This document shows positions 52,545 through 62,935 of a stretch of DNA of 64,000 nt, piece after piece (positions within the stretch are counted from its first letter, which is position 1; every line of letters starts with the position of its first letter). The translations under genes were made by a program, and so were the position numbers. The stretch is taken from NCBI GenBank assembly GCA_030062745.1, contig CP099840.1, forward strand, positions 9,002,932-9,066,931. The letters are read 5' to 3'. The DNA comes from Capitulum mitella. Lineage: Eukaryota; Arthropoda; Thecostraca; Pollicipedomorpha; Pollicipedidae. Under the pieces are notes generated by a model. That model saw only the letters and a list, made by a program, of their open reading frames with translations. It ran no database searches and was not told the origin of the DNA.

Positions 52545-54300
52545 TAACTGCAGATGTCAGGCCGGGGGAGGGAGGAGGCGGCAGCTCCTCGGCCTTTCTA
52601 CTTTCCTTTGCTCTCGGGCACGAGAGTGCTGCGTAAAAATGGACTTTAGTCAGTGCGCTGAACCCCCCATATTTGGATTCGTCTTTACTGGAGCCGAAGA
52701 CTCGGATTCGGATGATTCAAGTATTCGGCGGGATATTCGGATGCGACGCATGTTTGAATCTTGATTTAAGCATTCTAATATTTGGCAAATATTCGCTTTA
52801 CCATTTTTTATTCAAATAATGTCATCCGGGTATCAGAATACTCTTATGCATTTCCCCACAGAATCTGCGTAAATATACGAAACAAATCATGCATGACCAA
52901 ACAGAATACTAATCCGGTCATTGTCTAGCATTCTTTCGGCTTCTGTACATGACGTCACGTCATGTACAGGAGTATGCATACTCCATGGATAAGATCATTG
53001 CTGAAGGTGACGTTAAGAAATGCTACGCCCCTTTTTCCATTGTGAACTGATCTGTCCACCATATTTCGTGGGGCGATGATTAGCACCGAGAGTCGTCTCA
53101 CATTTATACTGTGCTGGGCAACGCCGGGCAGAAACCGTTTTTATTTTGGCTTACTGATTCGAATGCAGGAAGCAGCCGGTCTATCAAAACATTAATTGGT
53201 ACTGTGACTGCATTGACTAAAATGAGCACATATACTGATGCTCATCACTAAAAATACCTTACGTTCATGAGGATATCACGAGCACGTACTAGTCCAAAAT
53301 CGAAGCTAGAAACTGCGATACCGAAAGTCGCTCACAGGGCGCCTATTCTGGCGACTAGTCAAATTCTCGGTCCATAATGTGATATTTTTAAACGCATTGT
53401 ATTGGACACAATCTTTACCACGTTTCATTTCTCTCTTTCAACCGAGGCAAAAAAAAATGTGCGTAGACCATTCACAAAAACTGCGTTTGGCTGTCTTTGC
53501 TGCAAATGCATATTACCGATTGGTCACAAACGGTACTGACGGCCGAGCGAAAACTAAAGCTTTGTCTAATACTGTCTTTGGACGTGGTGCCGAGGAGGGA
53601 GAGTAACTACTGGATGTTCCCCATGTTTATTTCGTCTTCTCGAACTAATCATTCCGGAGCACCTTATCGCGTGGGTATGGTGATTTGCACCTCTGGTTAC
53701 ACAGCTGCATGGCTGCCAATCAGACTGCTCTCTGCCAATGGCGTCTGCACCTACTCTGCCTCGGCAGCACCCGGCTGCCGTTAGCCCGATGTTACGCGAC
53801 GAACGCAGCAGTCAAATCCTGTACCTTGCTCACGCAGTTGTGAATCTGTATGATTTTCGCATATTGTTCCGATCGTAACTGTCGGGGCAAATGGCACAAA
53901 CTTCAAAAGATTTGAACGTTCGATCCAAATGTTCAGATGTTCATGAATATTCCAACGCCACGGCCCCATCCCTGCACGTCAGCGTGATATGGCTGAAGCT
54001 AGTTCATGTGTATGGATGTCGAGTTCTAGAGACGGAGAGAATGACTAGCAGTCACGTAGTAAGTATTCAGATCCGCCGTGTCAGCACGAGACGGTCCAAG
54101 CGGCGGACTCAGGGCTGCAGATCTGCAAATAAACTGCAGATCTGCAGACCAGATAAAGAGCAGGCGACGGTGGATTCCAGGGTTTCCAGCATGGTCTGCC
54201 TCAGTACAGTATTCTGTGGAAAAGAGGTGCTTCTGGTCTTAGCTGCGACCTAAACATTTGGGCACCGCGAGCGGAGGTCGGTTAAAAACAAAACACTGGA
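52545..54300. other. Unannotated stretch
   Basis: TATTCGG/GGATTCGG words cluster at 52690-52800. A palindromic ATGACGTCACGTCAT lies at about 52949. Open frames (52537-52764, 53497-53784, 53891-54253) are unrecognised. Confidence 0.3.
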
Positions 54301-54309
54301 AACTCGCAG

Positions 54310-54504
54310 CTAAGGGCTGCAGCTGTTCTTGTCTTCATACCACCATTTGACCACAGCGTCGAGCTTTACAAAAGAGCAGTTTGTGTGTTCTACAGCATTG
54401 TGGTGACTTATAAAAGCTCTTGACAGCTCAGACTCGTTTACGAAGAACAAATTTAACAATACCAAATGATAAACAAAAACATCACATTTTGAAATGATTA
54501 CCAT
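54310..54504 (-). CDS. Hypothetical fragment with Cys-Ser-Phe motif
   Basis: Reads HNAVEHTNCSFVKLDAVVKW then WYEDKNSCSP and stop. Unrecognised. Taken with the next two - strand frames because they are co-oriented, adjacent and similarly Cys/Trp/Tyr-bearing. Confidence 0.15.
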   Translation of the reverse strand: MVIISKCDVFVYHLVLLNLFFVNESELSRAFISHHNAVEHTNCSFVKLDAVVKWWYEDKNSCSP

Positions 54505-54510
54505 TGTTAC

Positions 54511-54801
54511 TTAGGCACCCCACTCTCGTAGAAGCTCGATGGAACAGGTCTCCTCTTTTTCTTGCGGAGTACATGAATAAAACCATTTCCAGGCTCTATT
54601 GTTCAAGTTGATCTGTGCGATAGTTATAGGAATGTCAGGCCAATTGTTGGAAAACTTGATGTTTTGGTTTGACTGGTCGGCAGGCAACTGTTTGGCCTCG
54701 GTCCAGGAAGAAAAATGTGCCGCCTTCTGACCACGGCCGACAAAAGAACAGTACATCAACTGTGGCTGAGAAAGCCATGGATCATACAGCCTTCTTATCA
54801 A
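54511..54801 (-). CDS. Hypothetical fragment, possible exon of an unknown gene
   Basis: Reads MYCSFVGRGQKAAHFSSWTE, NIKFSNNWPDIPITIAQINL and AWKWFYSCTPQEKEETCSIE, LLREWGA, stop. Balanced composition and aromatic/Cys spacing look protein-like. A possible acceptor (gctttctcagccacag) precedes LMYCSF at about 54762. The TCSIELL word resembles TCSITLI in the neighbouring frame, hinting at a repeated domain. No known family identified. Confidence 0.25.
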   Translation of the reverse strand: MIRRLYDPWLSQPQLMYCSFVGRGQKAAHFSSWTEAKQLPADQSNQNIKFSNNWPDIPITIAQINLNNRAWKWFYSCTPQEKEETCSIELLREWGA

Positions 54802-54958
54802 ACCACATCAGGTGACAACACCAGGTGACAACCAGAGACAGAAAACTAAAGACAGACTAAAGACTCTTAAAGACGGAAAGTTCAAAAAGTTGTTTTTGCA
54901 GGAACACTGAGATCGGCATGGAATATCTTATTACTCCATCAGTATTTACATATTTTTT

Positions 54959-55246
54959 TCAGATGGGGTCAGTGTACTCAAAACAATATGGGTGTTGCTG
55001 AATCAGAGTAATAGAACAAGTATAGTCCTGTTTTAAAACAAATGAATTAGTCGAATGCAACCTGTTTCCACAATAAAATAAATTTCGAATATCGTCATGG
55101 AACGATATAATACGGATTTGCCGAGAAGCAATATTCGGGTGCTGGATGGATACACACCACCCGTTGGAGTAATACAGGTATTGCTCCAAGGAGCAGTGGA
55201 ATAGGTTATTCTGGATCGAGGAACCGTTCGGGGCGTCACGCAAATG
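54959..55246 (-). CDS. Hypothetical fragment truncated by element G3
   Basis: Open from the stop codon formed by the G3 TTAA (55253-55256): LFHCSLEQYLYYSNGWCVSI, QHPNIASRQIRIISFHDDIR, NLFYCGNRL, DYTCSITLIQQHPYCFEYTD, PI, stop. It has five cysteines and many Tyr and Ile. If it was an exon, G3 now cuts it, and its 5' continuation would lie beyond 58890; nothing recognisable was found there. Confidence 0.25.
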   Translation of the reverse strand, partial: HLRDAPNGSSIQNNLFHCSLEQYLYYSNGWCVSIQHPNIASRQIRIISFHDDIRNLFYCGNRLHSTNSFVLKQDYTCSITLIQQHPYCFEYTDPI

Positions 55247-55613
55247 CTCTGTTTAACCCGCCCCTGACAGAGGGCTGACCGCCCCCTTGAGGTTTTTCCA
55301 AGATTGCGAGAAAACGAATGAACGCAACGCCACGAAACCTTGTGTACCTTCTGCCTGATCATTTTCACATCTTGTGTGAAAGGTGTGACCTCAGGTCAAG
55401 TCAGGCGTCCGACTTATGTCAGATCAAGTAGATGTATGTCCAAAGAACTTGAGCGTCCTGCAACTTTTTCAGAAAACATGATTTCACAGTACAGCTTTTA
55501 GGGATTAGAGATCTCATACATGCAACAGATCTCCTATCCCAGATTTTTGGGAATTTTCCGGATCGCTGACCTAAGGCCAAGCCCATTTTTAGACATGTCT
55601 TTTTTCGTTATTT

Positions 55614-55652
55614 GACTATTTTTATAACATTTTAAGTGTTATAAAAATAGTC
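55614..55652. repeat. Perfect 16-bp hairpin in G3
   Basis: GACTATTTTTATAACA / TGTTATAAAAATAGTC separated by TTTTAAG. G1 has only one arm-like block (AAAAATGTTATGAAAT), so the hairpin is particular to this copy or lost in the other. Confidence 0.9.
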
Positions 55653-56178
55653 GTGTGATGCAGACATCCATTTATCGTCAATGGACAAAGTATCAATGAC
55701 TTCCAGCCATTGACCCGAGGTCAGGTCACGAATAACTGTTATAAGCCAAAACGTACCGTCGTCAAAATCGGCAGTAAATTACTCAAAACGGGTTAAAAAT
55801 GGCTGAACTGTTTCATACAGTTCCGAGCAATACCAAGAAATTCAAAAAGTTTTAAAAATTGCGTGTTTTGAAAAAAACAGAATCCAGCCGATAAAGCTCT
55901 GGCAATGACGTAAATTGATAACTACTAAATTTTTCCGAAATTTAATCATAACAAACTATTACAATAACGACTATGATAAAAAAACACCACATGAAAAGGC
56001 CATGTCTCGAAAATAAAGAAACGCTAAAATTAGTTCCCGTTAATGTCATACCGCGTCCAGCTACGGCGCCCGCTGGCGTTCGGCCAGAAAATCGGCATGT
56101 CTTTAACTCAACGTTTCGGCGTATATATCAAAAAACTAAAAAAAAATAGGCGCGTATCGGCATCTCGGGACTTTTCCC

Positions 56179-58592
56179 TAGGGATGCACCGGATATCCGG
56201 TCCGGTCGGATATCTGGTCAGGTCAGATATCGGGTCCGGCCGGATACCCGGCCGGATATTTGAGATTATCCGGTACCCGGTATCCTGCCGCGTATTTCTG
56301 TGATCCGGCCGGATATTGCCGGATATTTGGCCTTCGAGTATACGATCAGGACGTTCTAATATCTGCCTACAAAACCGTTTCATGAGTTCCGTGCCTTGTT
56401 ACATTCGACTGTCGATGTAATTGACAGTTCGAAGCAGGGACGGATGATTAGAAGGGCAAAAGGGCAGCTTCCCCCATCTCCGGTCGAAATTTAACATTAA
56501 CCTTATGGCGTTGCACGAAAAAAATTAAAAAATCTGCTTGCCGCCCCACCGCTGAAGAGGCTCCGCCGCCACTGGATCCAAGGTCTGTCTGGAACATTAC
56601 TTTTTCTTCTTAGTTCGGAGGGGTTGAGGCATAATTTGCAAGGGTGGGACTCAAGTTCAAAGCAGTACAGCAACAGTTGGCATAACCTCAGTAGCCCATT
56701 TTGTGGTGCATCATCTTTTTGTTTTACGAAGGTTTTCATCTGTCTCAATATGCCCTCGAGCAAATGCATTAATTAACCCTGCACCGCCTGACGTGTTTTT
56801 GTACACGCGACCGCCTGGGGGTGTCAAAAAGGGGCACCCCCTACTATCTCGGGATCTAACCGTTGGATGTGAGCCGGTCTACCACCAATCGACGATTCGG
56901 AACATACTATGTTAGCCCTGATCACGTGACTGATGACGCCACAAGTCGCGTAAACGCATAGCATGACGTCGGGGACACTGGCATCAATTTGAACAACATA
57001 TCGGTACAAGTGGTCTTAGAACCTTCAACTGGGTACCAAACGAAAGGCTACGAGCTTCCGCATCAGAAGGGTGCCAGAGTGTTAAGTCATGTCGGGTCAA
57101 GGTCAGCCTAGGTCAGGTAAAATACTGGTCATACTTGATACAGGAAAGATCGATACCTACTCGCAAGCCGTTTTGATGTACGTAACAAAAACGACGGAAG
57201 TGAAACCTTCTAATGACCAGTTTTGCATTACCCGACTTTCATCCGGTCGAGGTTAGTCTAGGTCAGGTCAGATAATGTTGCACTACTCTTCCTGCCAAAG
57301 AACAATAATTAGTCGCTGGGATTTCTGACTGCGTCATACACAGAGCTAGATGACATCTCGTGATAATGAAACCTGCTCTGTCTGTTCTTGATCGGGTCAA
57401 AGCCAAGCCAGGTCAGGACAGACAGTCATTTTTCTTCTTCTAACTAGGAACAATCATTGCTTTGTGCTGCTACAAACGATCTTCATTTGTTTTTTTTCTT
57501 CATTTGCTACTGAACGACGTTCATTTGTTTCAGTTGAATGTTCCATTTCGTTTCGTTTTGACATCTGCCTATGACGTGATCTGACATGACCTCACGCTGC
57601 ATTTGGTGAACCTTGCCAAGAGACGCACAGAGGTTCGTTTGTCTGGCTTGAACGACGGGGAAGGTCAGCGGCAACTACTTCTATCACGCACAATGGAAAT
57701 CAGTCCAACTGTCGTCATGCTTGTCATCTAGCATGACCTCTAATGATGACGTGTGACGGTTGTATATCTTTTTGGGGGACTGTGTCTTATGTAAAGCCAA
57801 ATAATTCATGCAGTGTATTCGCGAATATTGTCTAAAAAAACGAAGCATGTTCGAACCACCGCCAGAAAAGGCGAAAGCATGCATACGAGAGTTCACTTGT
57901 GACGTCATATCCCCATGACTTGAACTAGCCTGAAAATGGTTTGACTTCGAAATATGTAAAATTAATTGATGAACAGGTACTGAAAACGTACTCGGGTTAA
58001 CTCCAACTGCCCAGAAGTTATTAAAAAAAGGGGGCGTCCTGTTTCACATCCTCCAGGCCGTGCCAGGTTAAAGGACAGTGTATTTCAATGGACATATATT
58101 TGTATAGAATGCTTATCAAGCCAGGTATTCTAGGTCTATCAAGGCACTATAATGACATTCTGCATATTCTGGAGCCTTTGTCTTTTGCCTACAGTCAGAA
58201 ATGATGAGCTACGCTATGATCGCTGCGTTCTTTACGTATTTTTTACAGTGAAACATATAGAAACTTCACATTAATTGTAGGCACGAAGAGGAATGGGTCA
58301 AAAACTGTTAATATTTTTGGTGTGATATTTTTCATTTTTGAAATTTTTTAATCACTTTTTTAAACTATTTTTAGAAATTATTTTTGAAGAATTTAACATT
58401 TTTCATGTGATATTTTTCAGTTCTTGACACCACTCTTTTCTAGCTCCGTCTTTTTCGTTTCATTTTTCAGCAACAATTAGAAAACAAAAATAGGCAACCA
58501 TAATATCCGGTATCCGGCCAGCTATCCGGCATCCTGATCCGGTATATCCGGTATCCGTCAGGATCACAAAAATCCCGTTCCGGTGCATCCCT
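56179..58592. mobile_element. hAT-2 element with CCGGATAT iterons, inserted in G3
   Basis: TAGGGATGCACCGGA at the left and TTCCGGTGCATCCCT at the right. Flanking 8-mers CTTTTCCC (56171-56178) and CTTTTACC (58593-58600) match at 7 of 8. Subterminal arrays of GGATATCCGG, CCGGCCGGATAT and TATCCGG. Paralogues G1 and G2 are continuous at this point, confirming insertion. The 2.4-kb interior holds H3 and no transposase that I can recognise. Confidence 0.8.
56773..58071. mobile_element. H3, TTAA element of the H family, inserted in hAT-2
   Basis: TTAA at 56773-56776 and 58068-58071. Inverted ends CCCTGCACCGCCTG / CAGGCCGTGCCAGG. The best-preserved H copy by its termini, about 1.3 kb. Carries paired AGGTCA sites (CTAGGTCAGGT) and no ORF. 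Confidence 0.82.
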
Positions 58593-58890
58593 CTTTTACC
58601 TAATCATTTGTGCTTTTACCTAGACTTTTAAGCGCAGACCATGAGATTTAGGCCGCTTCTGGGTTTCATGCAGTCGGTTGTGAAGAAACATATATAGGAC
58701 GCAAATGGCTTACATATTACCCAGAAATGAAAATAAGGCCATTTTCAAGCTCTACTTGTCACGAGCTTTCCAATTGTGTGCTTAGTAATTATCGTGCGAC
58801 CAACCGCTCGTGAGTTAGAGGGGGGCGGTCAACCACCCTCCCCCTCATTCGGGCGTGGTCGGCGACGACCGCCAGTTGGACGCGGGTTGA

Positions 58891-59345
58891 AATCAACGTT
58901 CATCAATGTTTTTCTTTGATCCTCCTTAGGTTTTCCAGACGGCTTAAGTGTATGTTAGAACGTGTCACTTGGAAAACTTGCCTACATCAACTGGAATGGA
59001 TCGAATGATACAAACAAGGCAGAGGATCTTGGTGGGACGAGAGGGTGCAGGCCCCAGTTCTCAAACTTGTGACATAAGGCCTAGTAAAATGGCTGGAAAT
59101 TTACAATCAGATGTCTTCTGAGTACCCTCCAATAATTTTCGGAAATCTCAAGCCATGGATGCAAGTGCATTCTTTCGAGAGTTTCGTGAAACTTTCTTGA
59201 TTTCTGGATGTCAGGCTATCTGTCAATGAGTGCCCATTTCGTACATATAATAGGCCCTGGCGATATTTGGCAGACTGAGTGGGGAAAGCGATAGAATAAT
59301 GTTTCTTTTCCACTGTTTGTTCTACCCTGATGAAAGACTGTGCTA
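58891..59345. other. Unannotated flank of G3
   Basis: Nothing recognised on either strand. Confidence 0.3.
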
Positions 59346-59359
59346 CCGGTTTTCGGGCA

Positions 59360-60085
59360 GAAGTGCGTCGGACTAAAGTTCGTAGGGCAATATAGTTCGT
59401 TGGGCAATAGTTCGTAAGGGTAAAAGTTCGTCGGACAAAAGTTTGTCTAGGGTAAATGTTCGTATCGCGAAAGTTCGTATGGACAAAGTTCGTCTCGCAG
59501 AATTTCGTGCAGGGCAGAAATTCGTCCAGGACAAAAGTTCGTTTAAGGCAAAAGATTAGGTTAGGTTAGGTTAGGCTGCATTACTTTTTTAGGTCTGGTC
59601 CTTTTCCGATACAAACCTGAAGTTTATGAGCCCTTGGTTATGAACCTTTTTCCTTACGAACGTTTTCGCTTAAGAACCTTTTTCCTAACGGCCTTTTCCA
59701 TGCGAACTTTTTGCAGTACGAGCGTTTTCCATAAGCGAGACAAACTTGTCCTAGACGAATTTTTGCCCTTGACGAACACTTGAACTAGACAAACTTCTGT
59801 ATGATGGACTTTTATCCTAAACAAACTTTTGCCCTGTGAGAGCTTTTGCCTTATACGAACTTTCGTCCTAGACGAACTTCTGCAAGAACTTTTGTCCTTG
59901 ACGACCCTTTGCCTTTGACGAATTTTCTGTGCTAGACGAACTTCTGCTTCTGCAAGACGAAATTTTGTCCTCGACAGACTTTTACCCTCGACGAATTTTT
60001 GCCCTAGACGAAGTTTTCCACGACGAACTTCAGCACGACAAACCTTTGTCCGACGAACTTCTGCGATACGAACTTTTGAAAATCC
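59360..60085. repeat. Inverted pair of tandem arrays of about 20-bp units (foldback-like)
   Basis: Left arm (59360-59560): units like GGACAAAAGTTCGTC and GGCAAAAGTTCGT. Right arm (about 59640-60075): the complement, GACGAACTTTTGTCC, GACGAACTTCTGC and so on. The centre holds GGTTAGGTTAGGTTAGG (59565-59580). The - strand 145-codon Lys/Arg-rich frame 60091-59654 is a translation of the repeat and not a gene. Confidence 0.85.
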
Positions 60086-60880
60086 TGCCACTTTGATTCA
60101 GTTTATTCGGAACGACACGAGTAGGTGGCATAGGTGTCGTTGGAATAATTGAGCCGTCGTGATGAGGTCAAAATTGGGGCCACCTCCCCTTCGGATGAAA
60201 ATCTCAGGGTAAACATGTCCTTCGGCTTCCGCTTTCCGAAGGACAGGAGAACAATTTCTATTTTCAAAACAAAATTCGTTTATGTACAAGGCAGTTTGAA
60301 AAAAAAAACGGTAAAATAAAGTGACGGGAATCCGAGAAAATCAACACCTGACGATAATTAGGTTACACAGATGAAAACCTGGCCCCTTATTAGTACGTAG
60401 TCTTGAAACGCCACTGGCATGGGAAGAAATATATCGGCTGCCACGTGGGACTTGGGAGAAGTTTACCCCTCGCCCAACAGAGCCATTTTTACACCCTCAC
60501 ACGGCGGGAAAGGATCCTAGGTCAACAGTACGATTTTGACCGAGCGCTTATTTCGAGGGAAAATAATCGTAGTAGTGGTTGCATGGCGTTTCAAATGCAA
60601 GACTGGTAAGTATTACTTACGATTTCAGCCGGAAAAACCTGAAACACACATTATTTCCCCCGAAACAGATAGCGTCGTCACTGGTATGCTAACCGCCAGA
60701 CACTCGCGTAGGGATTTTTGACGTTTCTGCGTTAAATAGTTTGTTTACGGGACATCTCGACACTGATTGGTCGTCGGTCGGACAAAAGGTCCAATCAAGA
60801 GTAATAAAAAATTTTGGGGAAATAACTAATGCGATATAAATTATCTTTGAAATAAAAAAGTTAACCGTTGTATAAATAAT
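60086..60880. other. Unannotated stretch
   Basis: No supported feature. Confidence 0.3.
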
Positions 60881-60883
60881 TAT

Positions 60884-60911
60884 AGTAGTAATAATAATAA
60901 TAATAATAATA

Positions 60912-60942
<31 letters not shown>

Positions 60943-60957
60943 TGATGATGATAATAA
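60884..60957. repeat. (TAA)n microsatellite
   Basis: AATAATAAT run with a few TAG and GATGATGAT variants. Confidence 0.95.
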
Positions 60958-61052
60958 AGTACAAATATCACAAAGATGGCAAAGCGTAGTTGGAATTTGA
61001 AAAATACGAAAAAAAATAAAAAGCAGTGAAATAAAATATCTGAAAAAACTCA

Positions 61053-61400
61053 AGGAACAAAACTGGAAAATATTAGGAAGTGAAATAAAGCAGTGAATAA
61101 AAATTTACCCTAGCCTAACATAGTAACCAAACCTAACCTAACCTAACCTAACCTAACCTCAACTAACCTTATCTAACCTAGCCCGGCACAAGAAATCACG
61201 GAACAAAACTGGAAAATATTAGGAAGTGAAATAAAACAATAAATAAAAATTTACCCTAGCCTAACATAGTAACCTAACCTAACCTAACCTAACCTAATCT
61301 AACCTAACCTAACCTAGCCTAACCTAACCTAACTTAACCTAACCTAACCTAACCTAACCTTATCTAACCTAGCCCAGCACAACCCAACCTAGCAACCTAA
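61053..61400. repeat. Duplicated unit containing CCTAA (TTAGG) telomere-type arrays
   Basis: Two units, from 61053 and 61200 (offset 147 bp), each start GGAACAAAACTGGAAAATAT, pass TTTACCCTAGCCTAACATAG, then a CCTAA array, and close with CTTATCTAACCTAGCCC. The array is longer in the second unit. TTAGG is the ancestral arthropod telomere repeat; here it is interstitial. Confidence 0.9.
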
Positions 61401-62455
61401 TCTAACGAGTATTAAATGTCATAATGTAATAATACTGATATCAGATATCCCAACAATTATCTAATACAATAATATAACGGCGTAATAATTCAGTAGTTCC
61501 TCCAAGTTCAGTTTGTGGCAACAGAACAGAATTTTCGTATATATGACGTCATTAATCGCTTGAAGATGCATGCAAGGTCTACACATCCTTGATGTCAATA
61601 ACCTTAACCTTGGCGGCACTACATTTTCCGCCGCGGAATAATGTTGTTCTCCGCCAGTCGACTGCAGCACAGTATTACTGTTGGTACGTTATCGTTACGA
61701 TTTTGTTGTTACTGTTTAGAAAATCAAGTAGTGGAAAGTACGGTTAGAAACAGGATGATACATTCTTTACATTGGTGGCAATTATACAAAGGATTGTTCA
61801 CGATTTTGTCGGGCAGAAACTTACCTCTAGCCGGATCCCAAAACGATGCCATCCACTAACTTTTAAACAAAGAAAAACAGAGCAATGCAGTAAAAACCAG
61901 TGTTGCTTGTCACGTCAGTAACTCAACGATATACAATCCTTTTGGTTTTAGGTCAACAGGTGGCCTCCTAGATCCAGGGACGGCGGATTGCATTTTCGGC
62001 TGGGGGGAAAGCTCTGTCGGATCAACAGCCGACCTTATTTGGGTTACCTTCTTCCCCCATCCCGAAAAAAACTTTCTTTAAATAAGCAAACCCTTTTTCC
62101 AGTTTTAGGCGCTGGTGCATACTTGTGTTCTCCAACATGCGTTGATTTTTCTGTTCAGGTCTGTACCCATTGCCATTTTTCTTTGGCTTTGGGCATCCAT
62201 CTTCAAAATGGCGAATGACGCAAACTTCTGCTTGTTATTCTGTTTGCGTTTACATCACGAATTCAACATTATTATGAAACACATTTGTAAACTGTTGAAA
62301 AGCAGTTTCTTCCAAAACATTAAATTATAACTCGACGCTTAGGAACAAAGCTCTTACAGACTATCATACGAGAACGAAATCATTATCTCAAGCACTTGCC
62401 AAAGCAGCTTTGCCTGTCCCCACGCACGTTACGTAACAATGCCAGCGCCAAATCT
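61401..62455. other. Unannotated stretch
   Basis: No supported feature. Confidence 0.3.
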
Positions 62456-62469
62456 CCCACATAATGGAT

Positions 62470-62800
62470 CAGGGGCGTAGCCAGGATTCCGCCCAGCGGG
62501 GCGGGCAAATCGGATCAAGGGGACCCTCGAAACCAATGGGAGCCCTCGCCAAGGGCGGATCCAAGATTTCGCTAAGGCGGGGGAGGGGGGTGGAGGCAAA
62601 TGGTCAGCGCGGGGCCCCCATTGTTTGCCCTCCAGATATGAAAAATAATGTAATTCTGCTTTTTATGATATCAGATGACCAAGAAATTGAAACGCGCCAT
62701 CTTATTTGGGAAAATTCTGCGTTTTATTTCCGAACACAGTGCCCGAAATATGACAAAAATGGCGAGATTTTAGGCGGCTCCGTCCCTCCCTTCATTTGAA
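62470..62800. mobile_element. MITE-1-family terminus and adjoining sequence
   Basis: CAGGGGCGTAGCCAGGATTC at 62470 is the canonical family left end. No right end with a matching 8-bp flank was found, so the element is truncated or its partner has decayed. The frame through it (QGRSQDSAQRGG..) is the translated terminus. Confidence 0.5.
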
Positions 62801-62869
62801 ATGTCGTATCTTTATCTGGTTCAGGAGCCCGTCAAACGCCCTCCCCCCAGTCCCGTAGCTTCTGGATTT

Positions 62870-62935
62870 TTTTAGTTTAGGTTAGTTTAGTCTAATTTAG
62901 TTCAGTTTAGGTCAGCTTAGTTTAGGTTCCGTCTT
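62870..62935. repeat. Degenerate TTTAGGTTAG repeat
   Basis: TTTAGTTTAGGTTAGTTTAG and similar, a degraded TTAGG-like tract. Confidence 0.7.

Larger units (their letters stand above)
55253..58890. mobile_element. G3, TTAA element of the G family (reverse), interrupted by hAT-2
   Basis: Left TTAACCCGCCCCTGACAG (TTAA 55253-55256), right GGACGCGGGTTGA (TTGA 58887-58890). Net length about 1.22 kb; it reads as the reverse complement of G1 in all parts. It lacks the E1 insertion, providing the empty site. Contains a 16-bp hairpin at 55614-55652. Confidence 0.82.

Noticed and set aside
59654-60091. 145-codon Lys/Arg-rich minus-strand frame
   Set aside because: It is the translation of an array of about 20-bp units; periodicity and lack of any fold signature mark it as non-coding.
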